NCBI RefSeq assembly: GCF_902374955.1
Contig: NZ_CABKRX010000088.1
Span: forward strand, 5,588-69,587
Source: Bacillus massilioanorexius
GTDB taxonomy: Bacteria; Bacillota; Bacilli; Bacillales; DSM-1321
DNA length: 64,000 nucleotides
Reading direction: 5' to 3'
Shown: piece by piece, positions 53,816 through 63,705 of the stretch
How positions within the stretch are numbered: the stretch's first letter is position 1
Layout: every line of letters begins with the position of its first letter
Notes under the pieces: generated by a model
Databases searched by the model: none
What the model saw: only the letters and a program-made list of their open reading frames with translations
Told to the model about the DNA's origin: nothing
Made by a program: the position numbers and the translations under genes

Positions 53816-54716
53816 ATTCTTTTCCCTCCCCTTCCATCGTTAAATTTTCAAATGCTTCCTCTAACCTTCCTTGTTCAATTCTAATGTTTTTCAAAGGTAG
53901 GTTCATCTCAAACAATTGTTTTAATACCAAATCTAAGTCTTCTGCAACAATATATATACGATTATTACTTTCATATAATTCTGTAATAACAACACTCTTT
54001 TTTAAGATTTCTAAAGAAATGTTGTCGTTCTTATCAAATGATAACAACTTTTTTGAAAGCCTTGTTTTTAAAGAAGTCGGTGACCCATCGGCAATAATGC
54101 GCCCTTTTGAGAATAAAAGAATACGTTCAGCAACATCATCAGCTTCTTGCAAATAATGCGTAGTAAAAATAATGGTCTTACCACTCTTCTTCAGTTGCTT
54201 TATGGTCTCCCAAAAATTTTTCCGAGATGAAAGATCCATACCGACTGTAGGTTCATCTAAAAATAAAATATCTGGATTACCAGCTAACGCTAAAGCAAAG
54301 CTTAATCTCCTCTTTTGACCACCAGATAGCTTATGTGCGAACTTGTTTATTTCACTACTATCGAAGCCAGTATATTGCATTAACTGCTCAAGTGATAAGG
54401 GATTAGAATAATAAGAACGAAATAATTGTAAAATTTCTTTCACCTTTAAAGAATCTATCACACTCACTTCTTGAAGCATAACTCCGATGCGGTTTTTTAC
54501 CGCTTGATCAAAAGATTGTTGTTGGAACACTTCAATCCTTCCTTTACTTGCTCTTAACAAACCTAACATCATTAAAATGGTAGTAGATTTCCCCGCACCA
54601 TTAGGACCTAATATCGCCACTGTTTCTCCTTCAGAAATCTTAAATGAAGCCTCTCGAACAGCTTGATGATTTTTAAACATTTTGCTTACATTTTGAAAAG
54701 AAACAACATTTCCCAA
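53808..54716 (-). CDS. yvfR: ABC transporter ATPase (YvfR-like)
   Basis: A 302-aa ABC-2 ATPase: Walker A GPNGAGKST, signature LSGGQKRRLSFAL, Walker B ILFLDEPTVGMD, switch His in IFTTHYLQEAD. First gene of the ABC/two-component operon. The C-terminal ~80 residues are a DUF-type extension common in drug-resistance ATPases. Confidence 0.86.
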   Translation of the reverse strand: MGNVVSFQNVSKMFKNHQAVREASFKISEGETVAILGPNGAGKSTTILMMLGLLRASKGRIEVFQQQSFDQAVKNRIGVMLQEVSVIDSLKVKEILQLFRSYYSNPLSLEQLMQYTGFDSSEINKFAHKLSGGQKRRLSFALALAGNPDILFLDEPTVGMDLSSRKNFWETIKQLKKSGKTIIFTTHYLQEADDVAERILLFSKGRIIADGSPTSLKTRLSKKLLSFDKNDNISLEILKKSVVITELYESNNRIYIVAEDLDLVLKQLFEMNLPLKNIRIEQGRLEEAFENLTMEGEGKEYA

Positions 54717-54871
54717 TCTATATCTCTCCTTTTTTATTTTGATCTATGATCTCATTTCTAATGTAATTGTATGAAAAAAACACTCATACCTTTAGTAAGT
54801 AATGTCATGAATTGATATGACAATTGTCATTTTAATAAAAATAAGTTGAGTGAATAAAATGAATATTAAAA
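54717..54871. other. Promoter region of the yvfR operon
   Basis: No gene. ATGACAATTGTCAT-like symmetry around 54815-54832 (GATATGACAATTGTCATTTT) forms a perfect 14-bp palindrome ATGACAATTGTCAT that may be the response-regulator box. Confidence 0.5.
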
Positions 54872-54968
54872 AGACAAGCGGAGCGTAAAAAGTGAGACAC
54901 CTAGAGCGGAATTCAGGGCAGCCTATATTCACTAACTTATTCATAAGTAACAAAGTATGCGAAAACAT
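54872..54968 (-). repeat. Dispersed intergenic repeat, copy on minus strand
   Basis: Read on the minus strand: GTTTTCGCATACTTTGTTAC, TATGAATAAGTTAGTGAATA, TAGGCTG, then a diverged tail ending in CGCTCCGCTTGTC. Same block order as at 39122 and 56105. An open frame through it is not a gene. Confidence 0.6.
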
Positions 54969-54975
54969 CCTAATA

Positions 54976-55009
54976 GAAAAAGCCTTATCAAAATTGACAA
55001 GGCTTTTTC
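54976..55009 (-). terminator. Terminator of the small frameshifted gene
   Basis: Stem GAAAAAGCCTT / AAGGCTTTTTC with inner TCAA/TTGA pairing, downstream of the stop at 55029. Confidence 0.85.
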
Positions 55010-55028
55010 TTATGATCTTTTTCATATG

Positions 55029-55312
55029 TTAACTAGTTTGTTTGGTTTTATTGTAATACTTGACGCCATATAGCGCACCTTCATCAACCATCTTATTATC
55101 CTGTGTATCGTAAGGATTTGGATTTCCAGCTTTTTCAACTAAATCCCTTTGCGAAGTCGTACTATTTGAATTTAATACGGCTACCCATTTATTTTTTGAG
55201 TTTTGATAATAATTGAAAAGTTGTTCTCGTTTTTTTTATCTTTTAAAATAGTTGATAATCCAATAGCACCTGCTAATCCGATTCCTACTTTAAACATTTT
55301 TTTCGTTTTCAT
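55029..55312 (-). pseudogene. Small protein of unknown function, frameshifted in an A8 run
   Basis: ATG at 55312 follows AGGAGG and encodes MKTKKMFKVGIGLAGAIGLS, then a short stop-bound frame. One base later in phase the reading continues as EQLFNYYQNSKNKWVAVLNS and onward to a stop at 55029 next to a terminator. Adding one base to the run of eight T (55230-55237, plus strand) joins both parts into a 94-aa protein with a hydrophobic N-terminus. The total length of 284 bases confirms the one-base deficit. No family recognised. May be a sequence error, a real mutation or a slippage site. Confidence 0.7.
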
Positions 55313-55452
55313 TATTAACATCCTCCTTTGCTTGCTTAACTATATATACCCGCATTTTCATCATTTACACATTATTAATATTTCAAATTCATTACAAAGA
55401 ATATATAACAAGCTAGAAGGTAAATTATATCTTACTATACAAGTTGATTAGA

Positions 55453-55902
55453 TTACTTTTTAGCAAAGATCTTTTTTAAAAAAGAAAATCCACTTTTTTG
55501 AGGTTGTTTTATAGGAGAGTTATTCCCTTTACTTTCATTTTGCAAGAAAATATTTTCTTTATCGATGGCATAATCATATGCGAGGACTAAACCTATTTCA
55601 CTATTATGTTCTTTATTATTCACTATTGTAAAAGTAATATTATACGATTTGGCTTTTTGTATATATTTAGATAAATACGAATAATCAACATTTCCATTCA
55701 AGTATAACTTTGCCTGCTTATTCTTTCTCATTTCTTCATCTAGCTCTGTCTGAACATTTTTCTCACGTACCTGAGGTGCAGTTAAAGCAATAACAATTCG
55801 CTCACGTAACGTTCCAAGAAATTTTCTTCTTTCATCAGGGTTTATTTCCTTAACTCCATAAATCCCTTGTTCAATAATATCTTCAACCGTCTTCTTAGAC
55901 AA
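55453..55902 (-). CDS. yueI: YueI-family protein
   Basis: A 149-aa protein of the DUF1694/YueI family: EDIIEQGIYGVKEINPDER and FLGTLRERIVIALT are typical. The C-terminal ~30 residues are low-complexity and Lys-rich. TTG start after GGAGG. Function unknown. Confidence 0.82.
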   Translation of the reverse strand: MSKKTVEDIIEQGIYGVKEINPDERRKFLGTLRERIVIALTAPQVREKNVQTELDEEMRKNKQAKLYLNGNVDYSYLSKYIQKAKSYNITFTIVNNKEHNSEIGLVLAYDYAIDKENIFLQNESKGNNSPIKQPQKSGFSFLKKIFAKK

Positions 55903-56104
55903 TTTGCATCCTCCTTAAAACTGGTGATCTATCTATGTAGAAGTATAGTATGTAGTATTTCTCAAATTTGGGAAAGTAATAATTAATGGAAACTTATTCA
56001 CTCAGAAAGTCGCCAAAAAAGAAGTACCATATTTCGGTAAAAAGTTTAGATACGTGGAGAAACAGGAGAATTGACAGTCAAGTATAAAACCGCAAAGGTA
56101 TTAT
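55903..56104. other. Intergenic region, no gene seen
   Basis: Promoter side of yueI and left flank of the repeat at 56105. Nothing else found. Confidence 0.4.
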
Positions 56105-56242
56105 ACTCGGAGACTTCTGTGGAAGCAGTGGGATAGATGAGACTTCTCGGCACGCCCGCGGAAAGCGAGCATCATGAAACGCCATTCAATTTTAGCCTAT
56201 ATTCAATCCTTGTTCATAGACAACAAAAGTATGCGAAAACAA
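56105..56242 (-). repeat. Dispersed intergenic repeat, most complete copy
   Basis: Read on the minus strand: GTTTTCGCATACTTTTGTTG, CTATGAACAAGGATTGAATA, TAGGCTAAAATTGAATGGCG, a GC-rich core CTCGCTTTCCGCGGGCGTGC, then CATCTATCCCACTGCTTCC and GAAGTCTCC. The GC-rich core stands out against its surroundings. It resembles intergenic elements I recall from other Bacillaceae. Confidence 0.7.
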
Positions 56243-56349
56243 CCAAAAAGCAACAAAACGAATAGGTAATTTATGTTAAAATAAGAACTAAAATAAGCAG
56301 TTCCTATACCGTTAACGAGCAGGATCGTTTAGTTAAAAGAGGTGGTATT

Positions 56350-56817
56350 TTGAAAAATATATATATTTCTTGGGTCATAAGTATTCTGCTTTCATTTCTT
56401 GGTTTCTATCTCATAGAAAATACATTTACGATTAAACCTGATGTCATTTCAGGCAATGGAAATCTCGGTATGTTGATTATACTTCTTTTATCACCTCTTT
56501 TTATCACGAGTTATTTCTTAACTTATAAACTGTCAAAAGAAATATCATACAATACAATGAACAGGATAAAAAGAATATTCTTTTTATCCATCTCATTCAT
56601 ATGTTGTGTATTATTGATATTCCCAATCGTAAGTTATACAAGTGAACTGATAATTGCTTTGGGAGGAACACCTTCTAATCCTGACTCTAGAATTTATCGC
56701 TTTGGTTGGTTTAATCAGTATACAAATAGTATATATTTTAATGTTTATACTTTTTTACTGACCCATATTATAGTTGCCATCATTGGTTTCTTATCCATCA
56801 AAAGAATGAAACCATAA
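56350..56817 (+). CDS. Membrane protein of unknown function
   Basis: A 155-aa protein with four hydrophobic segments (~4-22, 33-54, 72-95 and 128-148). TTG start at 56350 after AGAGGTGG. I do not recognise a family. It lies alone between the repeat at 56105 and the P-type ATPase, convergent with the latter. Confidence 0.65.
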   Translation: MKNIYISWVISILLSFLGFYLIENTFTIKPDVISGNGNLGMLIILLLSPLFITSYFLTYKLSKEISYNTMNRIKRIFFLSISFICCVLLIFPIVSYTSELIIALGGTPSNPDSRIYRFGWFNQYTNSIYFNVYTFLLTHIIVAIIGFLSIKRMKP

Positions 56818-56866
56818 AACAATTGTATATTGGAGCCTTAATTGAATTGCCCCATACAAAAGTAAA

Positions 56867-56893
56867 GCTCAGAGCCATATAGAAACTCTGAGC
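56867..56893. terminator. Possible terminator between convergent genes
   Basis: GCTCAGAG / CTCTGAGC stem with an 11-base loop; no strong T-run follows. Confidence 0.4.
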
Positions 56894-57021
56894 CATTTGC
56901 GCGTCGTTTGCTGTGCTAATTAACCTGTAAATTAAAATGTTATTTAGCTCGTTATTTAGATTTTCTCCACCAAAACTAAAGATTTATATTTCTGGAACTT
57001 CTTTATTTTGACAAGAATTAA

Positions 57022-59852
57022 TTAACAAGCCATTCTTTCTTTAAGTTGTTTTCTTCTAACAAACCATTTTCGAGTTTCTTCAAGCGAAATTAAAACGAAT
57101 GGACAAACTAACAATAAAGCTAAATGATGAAGTTTAGGTCCTGTTGTTTCAAATAATGTCTGCATAAACGGAACATACGCAATAACCAAAAATAATGCAA
57201 TCTCTATTCCAATACCCCATAGCATTAAAGGGTTTTTCTTTTTTAATGCTTTATAGAAGCATTGACGTTGAGAACGGCAAACTAAGACATTGCCAATTTG
57301 GCAAGCAATAACCGACCCAAAAGCCATCGTAATCGCATATTGATAAACATACTTAACATGCTCACTAGCTGAACCATCGACAATTGAAAACGTTAATGAA
57401 CGAACCTCTGCAAATGTGTATCCAAAATGGTTCCAAGTAAAGAAAAACATTGCAAACAACATCATCGCTTCAATTACACCTAAAAAGGCATAAGAACGAA
57501 GCAATACATGTCTATCTAAAATATTACTATTCCGGCTTCTTGGCGGACCATCAAGAATATCATCATCTGGTTCTTCTTCACCTAGTGATATAGCTGGAAG
57601 TAAATCAGTTCCTAAATCAACTGCTAAGACAAGTAATACGGTTAAAGCCAACGGTATATTGAAAATACCCATCAATAAAAAAGGTAATACTTCAGGAATA
57701 TTGGAAGCAAGGATGTATGTTATAAATTTTTGAATATTACTATAAATGGCACGTCCCTCTTTGACCGCTTCCACAATCGTTGCAAAATGATCATCTAATA
57801 ATACAACATCAGAAGATTCAATCGCTGCATCCGAACCATTTTTCCCCATCGAAATACCAATGTCAGCCCTACGAAGAGCTAAAACATCGTTAATACCATC
57901 ACCTGTTGATGCAACTACATGCCCAAGACTTTGATACGTTTCAACTATTTTCAGTTTGTCCTTTGGTGTAGTGCGTGCAAATATAACAGGCAGTGCCGTA
58001 TCTATTTTTTTAGCTAATTGTTGCTTAGACAAGCTTTCTACCTCTGCTCCAGTAATGGCAACATATTTATCCTTGACGATGCCTATTTGCTTAGCAATTG
58101 CAGCAGCCGTTAAGCTATAATCACCCGTTACAATTGTTACCTTAATGCCTGCTCGATAACAATCTTCAACCGCTTCTCGAACTCCTTCTTTTGGTGGGTC
58201 ATACATAACAACTAAACCAAGGAAAATTAAATCATTTGATCCTTCACTTTCTTGATCTTGTTCAGAATAGGCTATAGCCAATAAACGATATCCTTCTTTT
58301 GCCATCTGATTGTTCACTATCTGTATACGCTCTTTTTCTTTTGTAGTTACTTCAATTTTTTTCCTTCTTTAAAAATATAACGACAATAGCTAAGGACTTT
58401 TACTGGATCTCCTTTAGTGAAATTGATCACATAATCTAGTTTAAAAAATGGACTTTTCTTGTTTTTTGCCATAACTGTCATTGTTTTCGTATCAGAACTA
58501 AAAGGGACTACTTTAGTCCGTTCAAATTGATTTTTCACTTCATCTATATCCATACCAAACTTTTGTCCAGCAATTAATATAGCCGCTTCGGTGGGATTAC
58601 CAATTATTTTCCACTTACTTTCATCTTCATGACTAGTACGAATAATAGTATCGGAACAAATCGCTGTAGCTGCAACCAATCGTTCTATTGTTTCTCGATT
58701 TTGATTGTTAATACCTGTTAACTTCCCTGCTTTACCGTAGCCGTCCCCATCTATTTCAATGATTCCATCTGCTGTCCATATTCTCTTAGCAAACATCTTA
58801 TTCTGTGTAAGTGTCCCTGTTTTATCTGTGCAAATGACTGTTGTGCTACTTAATGTTTCTACAGCTGATTGTTTTCTTACTAACGCATTTTTTTTAGCCA
58901 TTCGTTGCACACTGAGTGCCAAAGATAAACTTACTGTTGGCATTAAACCTTCTGGAATATTTGCCACAATAATACCTATTGCAAAGATTAAAGCTGCATT
59001 TACAGTAAAATTACTTACAAATAAAGAAATACTAAAAGCTAAAATACCGATTACACCAGCAATGATAGATAACACTTTTGTTATTCTTTGAATTTGAATT
59101 TCTAATGAACTTTTTCCTTTCGTAATTGTTGCAGTTGTTTGTGTAATATTACCTAATTGTGTGTTCTTTCCAGTGGCTAAAACGACCCCTTTTGCATCGC
59201 CACCTGTAATAGATGTACCTGCAAACAATAAATTACGACTATTGATAATGTCACCTTGCAAATCCTCACACACTTCATCACGATTTACCGGAACCGATTC
59301 ACCAGTTAACATCGAATTATCAACAAATAAATTATGAGAAAAAACAACGCGAATATCTGCAGGAACTTTATCTCCTGCCATTAAATGAATAACATCACCT
59401 GGAACTAGCTCATCTGCAGTCTTAACTATTACTTCACCATCCCTACATACTTTCACATTGTTAGGAATCATTTGTGAAAGTGCCTGCAATGCTTGATCTG
59501 CTTTTCTTTCTTGTACAAAAGAAAAAACAGCATTAATAAAAATAATGCTCCAAATAACATAACTCAATAAAGGTGTTCCTGAAATAAATGCTAAAATACT
59601 TGCAACCCACAACATAATCGCCAATACGTTTACAAATTTCATAAGTAGCATTCTTACTGGATGAAATAATTTTTTACTCTTTATACTATTTCTTCCATAA
59701 ACAAGTAAGCGAGCTTCCGCTTCCTTCTTCGTTAAACCATTTTCCGTCACATTCATATAATCAAAAACAGCTTTCGATTGTAGCTCTACAATCTCGCTCA
59801 TATTTATTAAATTTGCTGTTGATTTTTCTTCTTTACTGTTATGATGAGACAT
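57022..59852 (-). pseudogene. P-type cation-transporting ATPase (type II), frameshifted
   Basis: Two adjacent frames together make one ~940-aa P-type ATPase. The upstream part (59852-58347) has the cation ATPase N-domain, TGES, NIPEGLMPTVSLSLA and the phosphorylation motif CTDKTGTLTQNK; it stops soon after FTKGDPVKVL. The downstream part (58317-57022) starts in the P-domain with TGDYSLTAAAIA, has GDGINDVLALRRADIG and six C-terminal membrane segments. The junction is a run of seven T at 58356-58362 (plus strand); eight would restore the frame through KKIEVTTKEKERIQIVNNQM. Type II pumps move Ca2+ or Na+/K+. Start at 59852 has GGAG upstream. Confidence 0.85.
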
Positions 59853-60080
59853 TAAAACCATCTCCTTTTTAAGCCTTATAAAGATAAGAATAGTGAATGT
59901 TTGCAACATCAACCAAAGGTCTAACTAAAACAATCCAATACTTTCAAACACATAATCTCATTAAAATAAAACAATTAAATTATTTTGACATAACTATTAT
60001 TTCTCCAAACTACTAAAATCTAAACATATATTAAATGAATTTTCAGAAACAGGTACGATCATTTATTTAAACAAAAAAAA
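59853..60080. other. Intergenic region upstream of the P-type ATPase
   Basis: Promoter region; no gene found. Confidence 0.4.
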
Positions 60081-60103
60081 GACGAGGTCTTTGGCCCCGC
60101 CTT
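60081..60103 (-). terminator. Terminator of the YhfH-like gene
   Basis: GGCGGGG pairs (with two G-T pairs) to CCTCGTC, followed on the minus strand by a run of eight T. The stem begins at the stop codon. Confidence 0.7.
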
Positions 60104-60242
60104 AACATTCTTGCTTCTTAGATAAACAACGATCGCATTCCATTAAATAGCATTCCTGGCTAATATGAATAGTCGCACCACACTCTGGACAACTTTTTTC
60201 TGTAGAAATTTTATAATATTCCGTTTTTGGTTGATTTTTCAT
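60102..60242 (-). CDS. YhfH-type small zinc-ribbon-like protein
   Basis: A 46-aa protein with paired cysteines CPECG and CDRC plus QECYLMEC, matching the pattern of the YhfH family (short Bacillus proteins with two CxxC pairs). The ATG at 60242 follows GGAGGAAA. It probably binds one zinc ion; function unknown. Confidence 0.72.
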   Translation of the reverse strand: MKNQPKTEYYKISTEKSCPECGATIHISQECYLMECDRCLSKKQEC

Positions 60243-60344
60243 TTATATTTCCTCCTATATTTAAATTGTGTCTCTCTACATTTACAATGTAGAGAGACAT
60301 ATTTCTATTTTTTCTAAAAAGATAAGAATGTATATAATTTTGGA

Positions 60345-60505
60345 TCAAGTTTGCTGGCTAGCTCCAGCATCCAGCTCCTAGTGTACTTCGCCAACCTCCC
60401 TACGATAAGTCAACATCGAATCGCCTACCGGCTCTTCGTGTTTCCTTTATCTCAGTCGGTGGGCTCCAGTCCATACGGAGCTAATCGGGCGCTTGCGCTT
60501 TTCTA
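60345..60505. repeat. Intergenic repeat element (GCGCTTGCGCTTTT type)
   Basis: Begins near GCTGGCTAGCTCCAGCATCC, ends GGGCGCTTGCGCTTTTCTAA next to the aceA stop. Short internal inverted repeats (AGCTCC.., CCTACCGG.., GGAGCTAAT). GC-richer than flanks; the end sequence is a well-known motif of bacilli intergenic repeats. It may also act as the aceA terminator. Confidence 0.55.
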
Positions 60506-60506
60506 A

Positions 60507-61790
60507 TTACTTTACAGTTTGGAATTGTTCTGCTTCCGTAGAACCTTTTAAAGCTGTAGTTGAAGATGTGCCACCTGATACGATTGTAGCTACTTCATCA
60601 AAATAGCCAGTACCTACTTCACGTTGATGTCTTGTTGCAGTATAGCCATTTACTTCACTAGCAAACTCAGCTTGTTGTAGTTCTGAATATGCAGCCATAC
60701 CTTGATCTTTGTATTTACGAGCTAATTCGAACATTCCATGATTTAATGAATGGAAACCAGCTAATGTAACAAATTGGAATTTATAACCCATTTTCCCTAG
60801 CTCTCTTTGGTAATTTGCAATTGTTTCATCATCTAATTTAGCTTTCCAGTTAAATGATGGTGAGCAATTATAAGCTAATAGTTTACCAGGGAACTTCGCA
60901 TGGATTGCATCTGCAAAACGTTTTGCATCTTCAAGACTTGGTACAGAAGTTTCGCACCAGATTAAGTCAGCATATGGTGCATAAGCAAGACCACGAGCGA
61001 TTGCTTGATCTAAACCAGCCTTAGTACGGTAGAATCCTTCTGGAGTACGTTCGCCAGTGATAAATGGTGCATCAGCAGGATCAACATCGCTAGTGATTAA
61101 ATCTGCTGCATCCGCATCAGTACGAGCAATTAAGACTGTTGGAACACTCATAACATCAGCAGCTAAACGAGCTGAAATTAAATTTTTAACAGCTGTTTGT
61201 GTTGGAAGTAATACTTTACCACCTAAGTGACCACATTTTTTCTCTGAGGAAAGTTGATCTTCGAAGTGCACGCCTGATGCTCCAGCTTCGATCATGCCTT
61301 TCATTAATTCAAATACATTCAATTGTCCACCAAAGCCAGCTTCAGCATCTGCCACAATTGGTGCAAACCAATCGATTTCCTCATTTCCTTCCATGAAGTG
61401 AATTTGATCAGCACGTTGTAAAGCTTGATTAATACGTTTTACAACTTGTGGTACAGAGTTAGCTGGATATAAACTTTGGTCTGGATACATATGACCTGAA
61501 AGGTTTGCATCAGCAGCTACTTGCCATCCGCTTAAATAAATCGCTTTTAATCCGGCCTTTACTTGTTGCATTGCTTGATTTCCTGTTAAAGCACCAAGAG
61601 CATTTACAAAATCTTCTGTATTAATTAGATTCCAAAGTTTTTCAGAACCTCTACGTGCAAGTGTATGCTCAATATCCAGTGAACCTCTTAAACGAATAAC
61701 TTCTTCAGCACTATATGGTCTAGTAATCCCTTTCCATCTCTCTTCATTTTGCCAACTTTGTTCTAATGCTTGAATTCTTTCTTCTCTCAT
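60507..61790 (-). CDS. aceA: Isocitrate lyase
   Basis: Glyoxylate-cycle enzyme of 427 aa, splitting isocitrate to succinate and glyoxylate. The catalytic Cys lies in KKCGHLGGK, and metal/substrate residues in ADAEAGFGG and ARTDADAAD. The frame extends to 61886, but the ATG at 61790 has GGAGGGG 7 bases upstream and yields the standard start MREERIQALEQSW. No aceB is adjacent. Confidence 0.95.
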   Translation of the reverse strand: MREERIQALEQSWQNEERWKGITRPYSAEEVIRLRGSLDIEHTLARRGSEKLWNLINTEDFVNALGALTGNQAMQQVKAGLKAIYLSGWQVAADANLSGHMYPDQSLYPANSVPQVVKRINQALQRADQIHFMEGNEEIDWFAPIVADAEAGFGGQLNVFELMKGMIEAGASGVHFEDQLSSEKKCGHLGGKVLLPTQTAVKNLISARLAADVMSVPTVLIARTDADAADLITSDVDPADAPFITGERTPEGFYRTKAGLDQAIARGLAYAPYADLIWCETSVPSLEDAKRFADAIHAKFPGKLLAYNCSPSFNWKAKLDDETIANYQRELGKMGYKFQFVTLAGFHSLNHGMFELARKYKDQGMAAYSELQQAEFASEVNGYTATRHQREVGTGYFDEVATIVSGGTSSTTALKGSTEAEQFQTVK

Positions 61791-62191
61791 TTGAATTCCC
61801 CTCCAAATATTATCTTTATATTTTGAAAATTTCAAAAACACTTCTAGGTTTCGTTTTTGAAATATGTAAAACCTTGATTCATTCATCTTGTAAACTTATT
61901 TAAACAAAATAAACCTGCTTCAACATTGTTATAATACAGTTATTTTTATTTCTCTTGTATTGTATAACATATTAATTCCTTTTGTCACTACTTTTTATAA
62001 AATTTTTTCTATTTTTTGAAAGTTTTTACATTAATACCGTTTAAAACCATGATGAATACAGGGTTTTCATTATCAAAAAAAGAAATACAGATTTCAATTC
62101 GTAAGTTTGTCATAAAACAGTTTGTGTGTTAATACAGAAGAATAACTCTATAAGTGTATTAGTCATATTCATTTAACTTCATTGCATGTCA
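61791..62191. other. Upstream region of aceA
   Basis: No gene. Plus/minus AT-rich sequence with a possible -10 (TATTAT) near 61930. I saw no clear cre site for CcpA. Confidence 0.4.
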
Positions 62192-62264
62192 AAAAGACCC
62201 TCCAACGGATTCGTATTCCAAAAACATATTTGGAATAACTTCCATCGAATGGATCTTTATTCTT
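62192..62264 (-). terminator. Terminator of the MFS exporter gene
   Basis: Long imperfect stem: AAAGATCCATTCGAT side pairs with ATACGAATCC..GGTCTTT, with inner TTCCAAA/TTTGGAA; followed on the minus strand by TTTTT. Confidence 0.7.
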
Positions 62265-62279
62265 TTATCACTCATTTAC

Positions 62280-63485
62280 TTAACACTCTTCATCCACTTG
62301 AATGTTTTTAGCTACAAGGATTACTAACATAAAACTAAAAGTAGCAAGAAAGATCGCTGGAATTAGCAATGCTTTTGTTAAAAACATGGACATTATAGGT
62401 GGGCCAATTGCCACACCAATAAACCTTGCCGAACTATAAAACGAGGTAATAACTCCTCTTTGTTCCTTTTGAATATTTTCTGTAATTAAAGCATCTAACG
62501 TAGGTAGGAGAAACCCGATTGCCACAGCAATAACAGAAGACAAAAATAATAAAATGAAAATAGAATAATCCTCTCTAAAAAACAGGAGTGAGATAGCTTG
62601 AAGGACTAATCCCATTAGAATCATCTTTTTCATTCTTTGCTTATTTCCTTTAATTAAATGTCCTCCTACTAAAGAAGCAACACACAGAAATATCAATGGA
62701 ATCGCTAAAACTAAACCTTTCTTAATATTATGAAGATGATACACTGTTTCTAATTGATTAGATAGAAATACTTGTAGAGCAAAAAGGATAAACATTGCAA
62801 AACCACCTACTAAAAATAGGGAGAATAACCAGTTCCCTTCTATTTTAAAAATAGATCTGGCATTTTTCACAAAGGCTTTCAGCTTCATATTTTTTGGCTT
62901 TCTTGACGGTTTTACAAAAAAAAGGACTAATAGAAATGAAATCAAACTAAGTAATGAAATGAAGTAAAACGGTAAAAACCATATAATCGCAGCAAAAACA
63001 GCCCCTAAAATAGGGCTTAATACTTTTCCAAATGTATTGGATGTCTCGATAATCCCAAGAGCTCCACTAGCATCCTCATCTCGCGGATATAAATCACCTA
63101 CTAAAGGTAAAACGATTGGTGCAGCACCCGCTGCTCCAACTCCTTGTAATAGCCTTCCTATTATGATCGTCCAATACGATTGATTCATCTTCCAGGCTGC
63201 TACACCAGATATTAACCCTCCAATAATGACAATTATTAAACACGGTAAAATAATCTTTTTCCTGCCATATTTGTCTGAAAGAAGACCAGCGATTGGGATA
63301 AGTAAGATAGACGCCAATGAATAACTTGTAATAAATAGACTTGATTGAAAAGAAGTAATATGTAACTTCTTCTCCAAAATTGGTAATACGGGAATAAGCA
63401 TACTATTTCCGAGTGTCATTATTAGTGGTATCGATGCTATGCTCAACAAACACATTTTACTTACCTTTTGCAAATTTTTCTTCAT
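62280..63485 (-). CDS. MFS exporter, 12-TM (YmfD-like)
   Basis: A 401-aa major facilitator with 12 hydrophobic segments. MFS motif A is GLLSDKYGRKKI, and TM4-5 has GRLLQGVGAAGAAPIVLPLV. The N-terminus (IPLIMTLGNSMLIPVLP) resembles YmfD, a bacillibactin exporter in B. subtilis. Siderophore genes are not in view, so the substrate is open. Confidence 0.85.
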   Translation of the reverse strand: MKKNLQKVSKMCLLSIASIPLIMTLGNSMLIPVLPILEKKLHITSFQSSLFITSYSLASILLIPIAGLLSDKYGRKKIILPCLIIVIIGGLISGVAAWKMNQSYWTIIIGRLLQGVGAAGAAPIVLPLVGDLYPRDEDASGALGIIETSNTFGKVLSPILGAVFAAIIWFLPFYFISLLSLISFLLVLFFVKPSRKPKNMKLKAFVKNARSIFKIEGNWLFSLFLVGGFAMFILFALQVFLSNQLETVYHLHNIKKGLVLAIPLIFLCVASLVGGHLIKGNKQRMKKMILMGLVLQAISLLFFREDYSIFILLFLSSVIAVAIGFLLPTLDALITENIQKEQRGVITSFYSSARFIGVAIGPPIMSMFLTKALLIPAIFLATFSFMLVILVAKNIQVDEEC

Positions 63486-63705
63486 CTATATCCTCTATTC
63501 ACTTGCTTTTTTATTAATAACTTCTTCATTTAAACATTTAATATGCCTTCCTTTTTTATCATAATGCTATGTTACATGAGATCTTTCTTTTATCAGAATA
63601 ATCCGAAATAAAATTTACCCTTTGAGAAACTATTTGCAGATAACATTATTTACATTGTTTACTTCTAGTAGCTTGTAACACTCTAATGATTAAGAGGTGA
63701 TGTAA

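Noticed and set aside
54792..55025. Minus-strand frame of 77 codons
   Set aside because: Passes through a terminator and a dispersed repeat; no ribosome site.
57022..59912. Two separate P-type ATPase genes
   Set aside because: Each half lacks domains essential for function, and one extra base joins them into one normal-length pump.
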